From: Pseudomonadota bacterium
GTDB lineage: Bacteria > Bdellovibrionota > Bacteriovoracia > Bacteriovoracales > Bacteriovoracaceae
DNA length: 40,221 bases
Direction of reading: 5' to 3'
NCBI GenBank assembly: GCA_027487685.1
Contig: JAIYDC010000015.1
Coordinates: forward strand, 1-40,221
In this document: positions 16,816 to 25,334 of the stretch, one piece after another
How positions within the stretch are numbered: the stretch's first letter is position 1
Layout: the number at the start of each line of letters is the position of its first letter
Program-made: the position numbers and the translations under genes
Notes under the pieces: model-generated
The model's database searches: none
The model's input: only the letters and a program-made list of their open reading frames with translations
Told to the model about the DNA's origin: nothing

Positions 16816-17889
16816 ATGAGTGAGATACTTTTTTCGTCTTTCCAACTTGGGCCATTCTCACTCAAGAATAGAGTTGTTATGGCCCCCATGACTCGTTCCC
16901 GATGTGAGGGGAATGTACCAAGTGATATCGTCGCACAGTACTACGAACAGCGCTCGGAGGCGGGACTTATCATAACCGAGGGGACATCGCCTTCAGCAAA
17001 TGGCCTGGGCTACGCTCGGATCCCTGGTCTTTTTAACGACACGCAAAGAGCTGGATGGGAAAAAGTGGCTAAAGCGGTGCACACGAAGGGTTCAAGAGTT
17101 TTTGTTCAGCTCATGCACACTGGAAGGGTCTCCCACCCAGCTAACATGGCCTCTGAGGCGGAGATTATTGCTCCTAGTGGAGTCGCTCTTGCAGGGAGCA
17201 TGTACACCGATTCTGGGGGGATGCAGCCCCATCCTGTTCCGCGGGAAATGACAGAAGGTGACATCGAAAAGGCCATTGCCGAGTTCGTAGCTTCTGCGAA
17301 GCTCGCCATCACCGCAGGGCTTGACGGCGTCGAGCTTCACGGGGCCAATGGCTACCTCATTGATCAATTCTTAAACTGTGCGACCAACAAACGCTCGGAT
17401 CGCTGGGGCGGGAGTGTAGAAAACCGGACCCGGTTTGCATTGGAAGTTGCGCGTAGAGTGGGGGAAGCGATTGGGTTTGACCGACTAGGCATGCGTATTT
17501 CTCCCTACGGTGTCTTTGGTGGAATGGAAACTGACGCTGAGACCGATGCCGTGTTTACTCATCTTGCCGGAGGTCTCTCGCGGCTTGGTCTCGTCTATCT
17601 GCATGTGGTTGATCATAGCGCCATGGGAGCACCTGAAGTGCCTCAGAGAGTCAAGGATCTCATCCGGAGTCACTTCCGGGGAGTAGTCATCCTCTCTGGT
17701 GGCTACGATCTTAAGCGGGCCGAGCATGACCTTATCGAGAAGCGCGGAGAGCTCGTTGCTTTTGGGAGACCCTTCATTGCAAATCCGCGCCTCGTGACGA
17801 AGCTAAAGTCCGGTGAGACGCTGCTCCAGCCGGATCAAGCTACCCTCTATACTCCAGGTGAGAAGGGCTACACGGATTATTCATTGTGA
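16816..17889 (+). CDS. Old Yellow Enzyme family ene-reductase
   Basis: An FMN-dependent NAD(P)H:flavin oxidoreductase that reduces activated C=C bonds (or nitro compounds or nitrate esters). It is a TIM barrel of 357 residues, the normal family length. Landmarks are VVMAPMTRSR with Thr 26 that tunes FMN, the ITEGTSPSANG segment, FVQLMHTGR, and the substrate-anion pair His 175/Asn 178 followed by proton-donor Tyr 180 in HGANGYLIDQFL. RSDRWGGSVENR is the conserved loop, and FGRPFIANP is the phosphate-binding end. This places it with NemA/classical OYEs. The start ATG has GAGG eight bases upstream. Its stop overlaps the start of the PldA-like gene by four bases, so the two are translationally coupled, although their biochemical link is not obvious. 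Confidence 0.95.
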   Translation: MSEILFSSFQLGPFSLKNRVVMAPMTRSRCEGNVPSDIVAQYYEQRSEAGLIITEGTSPSANGLGYARIPGLFNDTQRAGWEKVAKAVHTKGSRVFVQLMHTGRVSHPANMASEAEIIAPSGVALAGSMYTDSGGMQPHPVPREMTEGDIEKAIAEFVASAKLAITAGLDGVELHGANGYLIDQFLNCATNKRSDRWGGSVENRTRFALEVARRVGEAIGFDRLGMRISPYGVFGGMETDAETDAVFTHLAGGLSRLGLVYLHVVDHSAMGAPEVPQRVKDLIRSHFRGVVILSGGYDLKRAEHDLIEKRGELVAFGRPFIANPRLVTKLKSGETLLQPDQATLYTPGEKGYTDYSL

Positions 17890-18656
17890 AGTTGTTCCTC
17901 TTCTTGTCGCTGTTCCTCACCGGAGCTGTCCGGGCGGAAGAGCGGCCAGAGGTTCGAGGGGTATTTCTCTCAAACGCTGCAGAGAGATTTTCATTCCATC
18001 AACCGACGTATTTCATCGGTGGGAAAGACGACCTTAAGCTCCAATTTAGTTTCAAGTACCGTGTGGCGAGAAAGATCCCGCTTTATTTCGCCTATTCTCA
18101 GCTCATGTTTTGGGACTTTTTTGATGATTCGAGTCCCTTTCGAGATACGAACTATAGGCCTGAGCTCTTCTACCGCTTCCTTGAACGCGACACCAGTTTC
18201 ATCTCTAGCCTTGATGCTGGCTACATGCATTTTTCTAACGGAAGAGATGAGGATGACTCCCGTTCCCTGGAACGGATTTTTCTTCGGTCGAACATGCTTT
18301 TTAAATTCGCACATCGGCAACTCGGTGTGATCTTTACGGGGCAGTATCTTTTCGATGAGGATTCAACAAATAGGGACATCGTTCAATACATTGGAAACTG
18401 GGAAGCGATTCTCTACCTCTCTAAACTCGCTTCTTTTGAAGGGAGTTACACAGATCTAGAAGTCCGAACCTATGCTGGTTCAAGTGTCTACAATTTTGAC
18501 CAAGGTGCAGTTCAAGTGGGCCTCATTCACCGCTTCGTCACTGCCGATTTTAACCCGTCGATCTATTTTCAGTACTTCGAGGGATACGCTGAGGACCTCT
18601 TGAGCTATGATCGCAAACGGTCTCGCATGAGGTTGGGCCTGATGCTCTCGTTTTAG
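17886..18656 (+). CDS. Outer-membrane phospholipase A (PldA)-like barrel
   Basis: A 256-residue outer-membrane beta-barrel with a signal peptide (MKLFLFLSLFLTGAVRA, cut after 17). The start is a GTG overlapping the previous stop. It matches OMPLA/PldA: an N-terminal PTYFIGG strand, KLQFSFKYRV, and the active-site stretch GYMHFSNGR...SRSLERIF. His 115 and Ser 117 align with the catalytic His and Ser of PldA. The position of the catalytic Asn in SRSxNR is Glu 129, and the calcium-ligand Asp position is also Glu (Glu 122). The protein ends in aromatic Phe, as barrels do. PldA hydrolyses phospholipids that reach the outer leaflet. The altered triad raises the question of activity: Glu could still orient His, or the enzyme may be weakened. 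Confidence 0.85.
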   Translation: MKLFLFLSLFLTGAVRAEERPEVRGVFLSNAAERFSFHQPTYFIGGKDDLKLQFSFKYRVARKIPLYFAYSQLMFWDFFDDSSPFRDTNYRPELFYRFLERDTSFISSLDAGYMHFSNGRDEDDSRSLERIFLRSNMLFKFAHRQLGVIFTGQYLFDEDSTNRDIVQYIGNWEAILYLSKLASFEGSYTDLEVRTYAGSSVYNFDQGAVQVGLIHRFVTADFNPSIYFQYFEGYAEDLLSYDRKRSRMRLGLMLSF

Positions 18657-18993
18657 GACCTCGAATTTTGAGATTCTGAAGCGCTCTGAGGATAGACCCA
18701 AAGAGCAATCCTAAAAAATTGAGGGAATGTTAAAGCGAATGCGGAGCTGACGAATAAACTATTGCTTATCCTTATGCGATGATCGTGTTTGATTTTGCTA
18801 CTTTCAGAGAATTTCTTGATTTGTTGGCCCTGATTTGGACCCATAACTACTTGAAATAAAAAGATTTTGACCAGCTTGGCCAGAATCGTTCAACCTTTAA
18901 ACATCCCCTATAGTTTTTTACCCTCTCACCTCTGGGAAACTCTTCCCGCTCTAGAATTTAAAAAATGATACATCCTAGTTAGAGGTGTTTTTT
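18657..18993. other. Gene-free stretch upstream of the protease operon
   Basis: About 340 bases with no credible ORF. I see no clear hairpin-plus-T-run terminator for the PldA-like gene and no convincing sigma70 pair; a TTGACC at 18867 lacks a matching -10. Confidence 0.4.
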
Positions 18994-21900
18994 ATGACTA
19001 GAACCATTCCATCCCTCGCTCTTCTCTCGACCCTCATGTCCTGCGGCCTATCTGGCCCAAATACCGTGGAAAAACTTGATCTTGTGAATTCCCACATCAT
19101 CTCCATCCGGTCCCAGAACGAGGAGATCGGAAGTTTCATGGTCCGTTTGAAGACGCCGGGTCTGATCGAATCGGCCACTGTGAGAGGTAAGGAAATTGAG
19201 ATCTCAGAGGCCCGCAAACAGGAAATCCTTAAAGAGCAGGATGACTTCGTAAACGCCATCCGACAGTTAAGTCCTGAGATCCAGGTCCTCTATAGCACGA
19301 AGCTCGTAATGAACTCTGTCACCGTGATTGCCCCTCCTTCCGTCATGAGTGCCGTCAATGGCCTTCCGATGGTTATGAACGCCAGAGAAGTTTCTCTTTT
19401 TAGCGCTCCGGATCTCGCGACCCAGAGTGAAGCAAGAGCGGCACTCGCAGCGAGTGTGCACTCTTTCGAAGAGCGAAATTCTGTTAAATTTATCGGCGGC
19501 GTCGAAGCGCGGAAAAAGTATAATCTCACGGGACAAAATCTTCGTATCGGCATCATTGATACTGGCATTGATTATACCCACACAATGTTCGGAGGCAGCG
19601 GCAGCGTTGATGAGTTTAAGGCCATTGACGGCGCCGCCGAGACGGCCCTCTTCCCGACTGCGAAGATCGTAGGCGGAATCGATCTCGTAGGAGATCTCTA
19701 CTCTCCAGGCTCGCCGTATGCCCAGCATAAACTCCCTAAACCAGATCGGAACCCTCTTGATTATAACGGTCACGGAACCCACGTTGCAGGAACGGTCGCG
19801 GGCCGTGGCGACGGTGTTAATACTTACGACGGCGTGGCCCCGGACGCCAAGCTTCACGCGATCAAGGTTTTCGGAAAAAACTCAACCTCCGACGCCGTAG
19901 TCATCGCCGCATTGGAGTACTCCCTGGACCCAAATGGTGACCTCGATCCAAAGGACCGGTTGGATATCGTCAATCTCTCACTTGGTGGAAGCTTCGGTAA
20001 GCCATCCATCAATTACGCCGAAGCGGTTAAGAATACCGTGCGCGCCGGTGTCTCCTTTATAGCGGCCGCCGGAAACTCTGGGAGCACCCCGTACATCGTA
20101 GGTGCTCCTAGCACCGCGGAGGATGCCCTATCTGTCGCCGCGGGCATCGACGACATGCCACAGAACTACCAACTGGCCGGCTCTGAAGTTTCACTTTCAG
20201 GAGTCAGTAAAGTCGTCATATCCCCTTATGCTTCCTTCTCTAAAGACATCTCGGAGGATGAGGTCGTTGTCGCCCAAGCGATCCACATCGGTTTGGCCAG
20301 CGGGGAGCTCAGTGTTGAGCTCAAGGCCCAGGTGAAGGGAAAAGTCGCTATTGCCGACCGGGGTGGAAATCCTTTCTCGGAAAAAGCTAAAAATGCCCTT
20401 AACGCCGGCGCGGTGGGTGTCGTCATTGTCCAAAACACCGATGACGAACCTTCGGTCGCGGGCGGGACCAGCGATAAGCTTTCCATACCCGTAGTGATGA
20501 TTTCTAAGAAAGATGGCCAGCTGATAAAGGATGCCCTCAAAAAAGGTGAAGAATCCTTTTTTACCTTCTCACGGAAAGCGAAGTTCGATAAACCGGAACT
20601 TATCGATACCATCACCGGTTTCTCGTCCCGAGGCCCGCGCTCGGAAGATGGCCTGATAAAGCCTGAGATCGTCGCCCCAGGCCAGCAGATCATCTCGGCC
20701 GCCACCGGTAAAGGGAATCGAGGAGAGGCCCTCAATGGCACGTCTATGGCGGCGCCTCACATCGCCGGTGTCATGGCGTTGATGCAAGAGCGTTACCCGA
20801 ACCTCACAGTTCTTGATCACAAGCACTTACTTATGAGTACTGCTCGAATCATCTCTGACCCTCAGGGAAGACGCTATCCTGTGACCTCTCAGGGCGCGGG
20901 GCGAGTCAATGTCTTACGGGCACTTGAAGCACGCCTCCTGCCGTCTGTTGGTGCGTTTTCCTTAGGGAAAATTAACCTCTGGGGCACTACGGTGAAATCG
21001 AAAACATTGACTCTGACGAACCTCACGGACGAAGACATATCATTCACCCTTAAAGAGGAGTTCTCTTCCGGACTAGCAGTGGCCGAAACTGGAAGCAGTT
21101 ATACCTTAAAGGCCAAAGGATCTTTGACACTTAACCTGAATTTTCACCTCAGCGAAATTAGTGCGGGCCGGACTAATCATCAGGGCTTTCTTTCCCTCCT
21201 TGAAAGCGGAACAGACCAGGAGATCGCGCACTTCCCAGTACTGGCCGTGGTGCATGAGGCGTCTGCGATTGCTGTGGGCAGGGTCTCTCAAAGGGGCGAG
21301 GACCTCACCGTCTTTTTAAAAAATGAAAGCTCAATGAAAGGTGCCGCTTTTCTCTTTAATCTCCTCGGAGTCGATGCGCGCAAGCCTGACCCAGGGGCCC
21401 TCTCGCTTATCCGCTCTCGTGCCTGTGACCTTAAATCCTCCGGGTACCGCCTCGCGAAGCGTAAGGTCGGCGAAGAAGAGAAAGTGTTCCTTCAGCTTGC
21501 TGTAAAGCTTTACGAGTCCGTGAGTGACTGGCAGGCCTGTGATATCTCTGTGCAAATCGATCGCGACCAGGACGGCAAGGTCGACCTCGAGTGGGTTGCG
21601 ACCCGAGGGACAAAGCTTCCCGGACTCTTGAAGAGCTCCCCTGATGGCTTTTACTCGGTCCTCCTTGATGCCCAGAAGGCCCGTGATTTACGACGAAACT
21701 TTGAAACCATTCAGCGTGAGGGCCGTGGCGAAAGTAAGCTTGAGGAAGATTACCGCGAGGCCGTGAAGTCCATCTTACCTTACGCTCCTATGAATCAGTC
21801 CTCTGTGAACATGATGGAAATCGACCTCTCTGCTCTGGGAAGTATTCCTGACGGGGAGCTGAGGGTAAAGGTGGCCATCCTGCATGAGGATTGGGCGGCA

Positions 21901-22128
21901 ATCAGGCAGGATGACTATCTCGTGAGCGAAGAGAGCTGGCACAAAATTGATCTTCTCCGAACTCCGAGACTTCCGGATCTGCTGGAATTGGCAGCTCATC
22001 AAGAACGCGAAGTCACTATTCCGCTTGGGGAGGCCTTGGGTCGACTCGTTCTCTATTCGCCAAGCAATGCGGATGGAAGGAATGGTGAGTCGGAAGATAG
22101 GCAGGAGATCATCGTTGAGGCGAGATGA
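18994..22128 (+). CDS. Subtilisin-like (S8) serine protease lipoprotein with PA domain
   Basis: A 1044-residue secreted protease. The ATG at 18994 has AGAGG eight bases upstream, and the signal ends at LMSC, a lipobox. Residues about 25-130 resemble an inhibitor I9 propeptide. The catalytic domain has Asp 189 (GIIDTGIDYTH), His 260 (NGHGTHVAGTVAG) and Ser 584 (NGTSMAAPHIAGVMA), with the oxyanion Asn in AAAGNSGS. A PA (protease-associated) domain is inserted at about 403-533 (IADRGGNPFSEKAKNALNAGA). After the catalytic part comes a beta domain starting LPSVGAFSLGKINLWGTTV and a long C-terminal region of unknown role. This is the architecture of Vpr/C5a-peptidase-like subtilases. It is followed by an exported NlpC-like gene 66 bases downstream; a shared degradative module is inferred. 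Confidence 0.95.
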   Translation: MTRTIPSLALLSTLMSCGLSGPNTVEKLDLVNSHIISIRSQNEEIGSFMVRLKTPGLIESATVRGKEIEISEARKQEILKEQDDFVNAIRQLSPEIQVLYSTKLVMNSVTVIAPPSVMSAVNGLPMVMNAREVSLFSAPDLATQSEARAALAASVHSFEERNSVKFIGGVEARKKYNLTGQNLRIGIIDTGIDYTHTMFGGSGSVDEFKAIDGAAETALFPTAKIVGGIDLVGDLYSPGSPYAQHKLPKPDRNPLDYNGHGTHVAGTVAGRGDGVNTYDGVAPDAKLHAIKVFGKNSTSDAVVIAALEYSLDPNGDLDPKDRLDIVNLSLGGSFGKPSINYAEAVKNTVRAGVSFIAAAGNSGSTPYIVGAPSTAEDALSVAAGIDDMPQNYQLAGSEVSLSGVSKVVISPYASFSKDISEDEVVVAQAIHIGLASGELSVELKAQVKGKVAIADRGGNPFSEKAKNALNAGAVGVVIVQNTDDEPSVAGGTSDKLSIPVVMISKKDGQLIKDALKKGEESFFTFSRKAKFDKPELIDTITGFSSRGPRSEDGLIKPEIVAPGQQIISAATGKGNRGEALNGTSMAAPHIAGVMALMQERYPNLTVLDHKHLLMSTARIISDPQGRRYPVTSQGAGRVNVLRALEARLLPSVGAFSLGKINLWGTTVKSKTLTLTNLTDEDISFTLKEEFSSGLAVAETGSSYTLKAKGSLTLNLNFHLSEISAGRTNHQGFLSLLESGTDQEIAHFPVLAVVHEASAIAVGRVSQRGEDLTVFLKNESSMKGAAFLFNLLGVDARKPDPGALSLIRSRACDLKSSGYRLAKRKVGEEEKVFLQLAVKLYESVSDWQACDISVQIDRDQDGKVDLEWVATRGTKLPGLLKSSPDGFYSVLLDAQKARDLRRNFETIQREGRGESKLEEDYREAVKSILPYAPMNQSSVNMMEIDLSALGSIPDGELRVKVAILHEDWAAIRQDDYLVSEESWHKIDLLRTPRLPDLLELAAHQEREVTIPLGEALGRLVLYSPSNADGRNGESEDRQEIIVEAR

Positions 22129-22194
22129 GAAAGTTTTGTTTTACGGAAAATGGCATGATGATGAATTCAATTATTCACAGATAGAGGTGTATTT

Positions 22195-23433
22195 ATGATG
22201 AAAACTGCGCTCCTTATGACACTTATGACCCTAACCTCCTTTGCTCAGGCCGATGTCTGGCAAGAGACCCAGCGATGGAACGACGACTGGGAGAAGAAGT
22301 TCTCCGACTGGGTTAAAAGCCCCGCCGTGTACAAAGAGATGTTCGTTTCCCCGAACTCCCGTTACCATGGTGTCATAGCCGACTGTGCGGACGTGGCCTA
22401 TGCCTTCCGGGTGATCTTCGCCTACGAGAACGGGCTGCCTTTTTCGGCCAAGAATCCCGTCGCTTCCGCCACCAGCTCCGTCAGAGTTTTTTCCAACCGC
22501 ATGACCCGTTTTGATAACATCCGTGATGCGGACAAACGTGTGGTGGGGTTCATCAATTTCCTCAATCAGAGCTTAGGAACCGAGACACTTGCCGCGAACG
22601 ATTCCTATCCGCTCAAACTCGATCGGATTATTCCTGGTGACTTCTACCTCTATAAAGTCATCAAGAACGGGGCCCCTGTCAGGCACAATTATAACATCAA
22701 GCAAATCGACCAGAAGGGGAACTTCGACCTGATCTACTCCACCCAGGCCATCCGGGACAATCGGCAGGCCATGAATCAGCGGCAAAAAGACCTCTATAAT
22801 GCTCCCCGCACCAACCGGTGGGGGTTCCGTCGCTACGATTTCCCTGATTCTCCGCCAACCTCAAAGAGCGACCTTTCGTTCGAACAATACACCATGGCGG
22901 GGGAGCTCGGTGATCGGGCATTCTTTGCGCACGTTAAGTCACAACTTGCAAAGGAAACGGAAACGCCTGAATCGCGATTCCGGCGCCAGCTCAGAGAGGC
23001 CTGCGATCAATTGGTTGAACGGATTGACGTGGTAGAGAAGGGTGTTCGGCACCAGCGGGTTTTGAATGGCGCGTGCATGAATCCCGCGGACTACGACATC
23101 CACTCCACGCCGTCACGGGATGGCCGCCTGAAGGACATGCTGGCGAACATTGAACTGGATTTCAAGGAACTCTCTGCCTCCCAGAAGGGCGAGCTGTCAG
23201 GATCAACCCTGACGCTCCTCGAGGCCCTTACGATGAAGGATCCGACACCGGCGGCCCTTGCTGAGCTTGGAAGCTTCTGCCCTTTACGCTATCGTGAGGG
23301 TGTCATCGCCAACATGCGAGACATACGTGAGAGGAGCGCCCGCGGCCGCCTCTCGTCTCATCCGAATGATTCTATTGAAGCCCGCTGGGGAGAAGCCACA
23401 AATGCAAAGACGAAGTGCCCTGCTCATTATTAG
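22195..23433 (+). CDS. Exported papain-like (NlpC/P60-type) putative peptidase
   Basis: A 412-residue protein with a Sec signal (MMKTALLMTLMTLTSFAQA|DVW). The start ATG follows the same AGAGGTGT element seen before the subtilase gene. Residues 60-170 look like a papain-fold amidase or peptidase: a nucleophile candidate Cys 64 in IADCADVAYAF at the head of a helix, the IIPGDFYLYK element at 145-154 (compare PGDLVFF of NlpC/P60), and His 164 in VRHNYNIKQID. The C-terminal half is helical, with Cys 284, 299, 371 and 409 that could pair. The family assignment is by motif only. A wall-peptide substrate is plausible since a MepA-like gene lies in the same run. Confidence 0.7.
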   Translation: MMKTALLMTLMTLTSFAQADVWQETQRWNDDWEKKFSDWVKSPAVYKEMFVSPNSRYHGVIADCADVAYAFRVIFAYENGLPFSAKNPVASATSSVRVFSNRMTRFDNIRDADKRVVGFINFLNQSLGTETLAANDSYPLKLDRIIPGDFYLYKVIKNGAPVRHNYNIKQIDQKGNFDLIYSTQAIRDNRQAMNQRQKDLYNAPRTNRWGFRRYDFPDSPPTSKSDLSFEQYTMAGELGDRAFFAHVKSQLAKETETPESRFRRQLREACDQLVERIDVVEKGVRHQRVLNGACMNPADYDIHSTPSRDGRLKDMLANIELDFKELSASQKGELSGSTLTLLEALTMKDPTPAALAELGSFCPLRYREGVIANMRDIRERSARGRLSSHPNDSIEARWGEATNAKTKCPAHY

Positions 23434-24061
23434 TCTCGTAACGATCGGCGGTTGGTGGCTTCTCCACCGGCCGCCGACTCACGGGCCCAAATCCAGCGCC
23501 TCCTCGGATGCCACTAGGGTCCTATCAGTGAAGACGCCGGAAACGAAACTTATGGTCCTCCTTGCTGACAAAAAAGCGAAGAACGTCCGCATTCAGGACC
23601 AGGTACAGACCTGCCTAGGCGTCGCACTTAAGCTTACTCCGGGAGAGCGGATCGAAGAGTTCCTCGCTCGACCTGAAAATGATGAAACCTGGCACTGGGA
23701 TAACTATTTCATCGATTCGCCGGAAGGCACGGCCCTCACAGTTCATGTCGTTCCCACGGAGACGGGGAGCGGTCGGGAGGCCCTCTCTCTGAAGACTTTC
23801 CGGGAGGACGACGACGGGCCAACGCTTCTGGAGGAGAAGCAGTTTTTACAAAGGAGCGAGCTGGAGAAGGTCCTCGCCCAGAAGCTTCGCCAAGGGACTC
23901 TTAAGACCCGCCAGACGGTTGATACTCTTCACTTGAATGGAGACCTCGAGGTTAAGAGAACACGCGACGATGGACATGTTACGGAGCTCCTCTGGCGCAG
24001 TTCACGAGGAAAGCTTGACTGCAAAGTTTTGGACGATCTACTATCTTGTGAGTGCAACTAA
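23402..24061 (+). CDS. Hypothetical membrane-anchored or exported protein
   Basis: I do not recognise this protein. It is 219 residues from the ATG at 23402, which lies inside the end of the upstream gene (overlap 32 bases) with GGGAG about ten bases before it. The N-terminus RRSALLIISLVTIGGWWLL is a signal anchor or uncleaved signal. The mature domain is mixed alpha/beta and charged, with Cys 68 (VQTCLGV) and a C-terminal cluster DCKVLDDLLSCECN. It sits between the NlpC-like and MepA-like genes, so a periplasmic partner or inhibitor of those enzymes is possible; this is inference. Confidence 0.75.
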   Translation: MQRRSALLIISLVTIGGWWLLHRPPTHGPKSSASSDATRVLSVKTPETKLMVLLADKKAKNVRIQDQVQTCLGVALKLTPGERIEEFLARPENDETWHWDNYFIDSPEGTALTVHVVPTETGSGREALSLKTFREDDDGPTLLEEKQFLQRSELEKVLAQKLRQGTLKTRQTVDTLHLNGDLEVKRTRDDGHVTELLWRSSRGKLDCKVLDDLLSCECN

Positions 24062-24077
24062 GTTTAAAGGTCGTTCC

Positions 24078-24764
24078 ATGCCCCCTCTCCTGATTGCCCT
24101 TGTTTTATCTGCTCTGACCTTCGCCCAACGTTCCCCAGAGCCTCGTGGGTACTACTCGAACGGGCACCTCCTCTTGGCCCGCGAGCTTCCTCTTGAGGGC
24201 GATGGGTACATGCGACTCTTCTTACACCGGGATCGTGGCTGGGGAACTCAGGAGATGATAGATCTTTTGCAGCGGACGGCCTTCATGATGAACCAACGAT
24301 TCCCGATGCGCGATCGCCTGCAGACGGGGGATCTCTCCGCCATGACTGGAGGGCAGATCACTCGTCACAATTCCCATCAGAATGGTCTCGACGTAGACTT
24401 AACCTATTACCGCACGAACGGAATGGAACAGCTCCCTGACATCTTCGACGGTTTTGTCGAGGACATGGTCTTGAACGGAAAGATCTCCCCGAACTTTGAC
24501 CACGAACGCAACTGGGAGCTCATGAAGACCCTACATCGGCATGGTGGTGTCCAACGGATTTTTGTGGATCAGGTGATCAAAAACGAACTCTGCGCCTATG
24601 CCCGCGCTCTTGGCGAGCATGACTCCGAGGCGGAGGTCCTGCGAAGCTTGCGCCACCAAACCAACCATGTTCATCATCTCCACGTCCGTCTGCGCTGTCC
24701 TGTTAAGGCGCCTCAGTGCGTACCCCAGGAAGATCCTCCGCTCGGGAGTGGCTGCGAGGGATGA
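24078..24764 (+). CDS. mepA: Penicillin-insensitive murein endopeptidase (MepA-like, M74)
   Basis: A LAS-type zinc endopeptidase that cleaves D-Ala-meso-DAP cross-links in peptidoglycan, in the periplasm or outside. It is 228 residues with a Sec signal (MPPLLIALVLSALTFAQ). Zinc-site residues are visible as His 97 and His 100 with Asp 107 in TRHNSHQNGLDVDL, and His 200/His 202 in NHVHHLHVRLRCP. YYSNGHLLLARELPLEG and GWGTQEMIDLLQ are typical of the N-terminal half. C-terminal cysteines (207, 214, 226, plus 172) are suited to disulphides, as in MepA. The start ATG has AAAGG seven bases upstream and follows the preceding stop by 16 bases, so this is the last gene of a likely operon. Confidence 0.92.
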   Translation: MPPLLIALVLSALTFAQRSPEPRGYYSNGHLLLARELPLEGDGYMRLFLHRDRGWGTQEMIDLLQRTAFMMNQRFPMRDRLQTGDLSAMTGGQITRHNSHQNGLDVDLTYYRTNGMEQLPDIFDGFVEDMVLNGKISPNFDHERNWELMKTLHRHGGVQRIFVDQVIKNELCAYARALGEHDSEAEVLRSLRHQTNHVHHLHVRLRCPVKAPQCVPQEDPPLGSGCEG

Positions 24765-24801
24765 AAATTTCTTCTCATTTTTAATCTTTGCTAGGGAAGT
24801 T

Positions 24802-25307
24802 ATGGCCCACATACGCCTACTCGATGAGTCTGATCCTTTCACCACCGACTTGAGGGCCTGAGGTTAGTACCTACTGCTTTCGGGGCGACCTATGAAGATG
24901 AGATTGCTGCCGGCCCATCACGCTGGGAACTTATTCTCCAGAAGCAAGATCCAAGTAACGTGATCTTTGGAGCTTTTGTGGATGACCAGATCGTTGGCTG
25001 CCTAGGCATATTTCAGGAGAATAGTAGGAAGTCCAATCACAAGACAGGAATCTGGGGTATGTACGTCAAACAAAATCACCAGGGTCAAGGAATTGGCAAG
25101 CTTCTCGTCCTTAAGGCCATTGAGCATGCGAAGTCTATCCCCGGTATAGATCTCATCAACCTCGGCGTTGAATCCACCAATACCTCGGCGAAGGCCCTCT
25201 ATGAATCATGTGGCTTCAGGAGCTGGGGGAATGAGCCTAAGGCCCTAAGGGTTGACGGAAAATTTTATGATCAAGAGCACATGGTTTTACCTATTGAGAA
25301 ACCATGA
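24802..25307 (+). pseudogene. GNAT N-acetyltransferase, frameshifted
   Basis: A GNAT (Gcn5-related) acetyltransferase split over two frames. An ATG at 24802 with AGGGA five bases upstream reads MAHIRLLDESDPF, a typical GNAT N-terminus, then hits a stop at 24859. The other frame carries on with HHRLEGLRLVPTAFGATYED, the standard RLEGLxxxPxAFGxxYEE continuation, and then the acetyl-CoA loop (NHQGQGIGKLLV), GVESTNTSAKALYESCGF and the C-terminus. Adding one base in the CCTTTC run (24835-24840) restores a normal 168-residue protein. Without repair, a GTG at 24960 would yield a 115-residue fragment lacking the first strands. It is either a pseudogene or a sequence indel. The substrate is unknown. 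Confidence 0.85.
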
Positions 25308-25334
25308 AAACGTTCATTGGAAGCGTATTCAAAT

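Noticed and set aside
19267-19857. A 196-codon minus-strand ORF inside the subtilase gene
   Set aside because: It lies wholly opposite the catalytic-domain coding frame with clear Asp/His motifs. It has no ribosome site or recognisable domain and is explained by codon bias of the sense gene.
20226-20741. A 171-codon minus-strand ORF
   Set aside because: Antisense to the PA domain and active-site region of the subtilase; Pro/Ser-rich shadow translation.
24960-25307. GNAT as an intact 115-residue protein starting at GTG
   Set aside because: The missing N-terminal strands are encoded just upstream in another frame, behind a good ATG and ribosome site.
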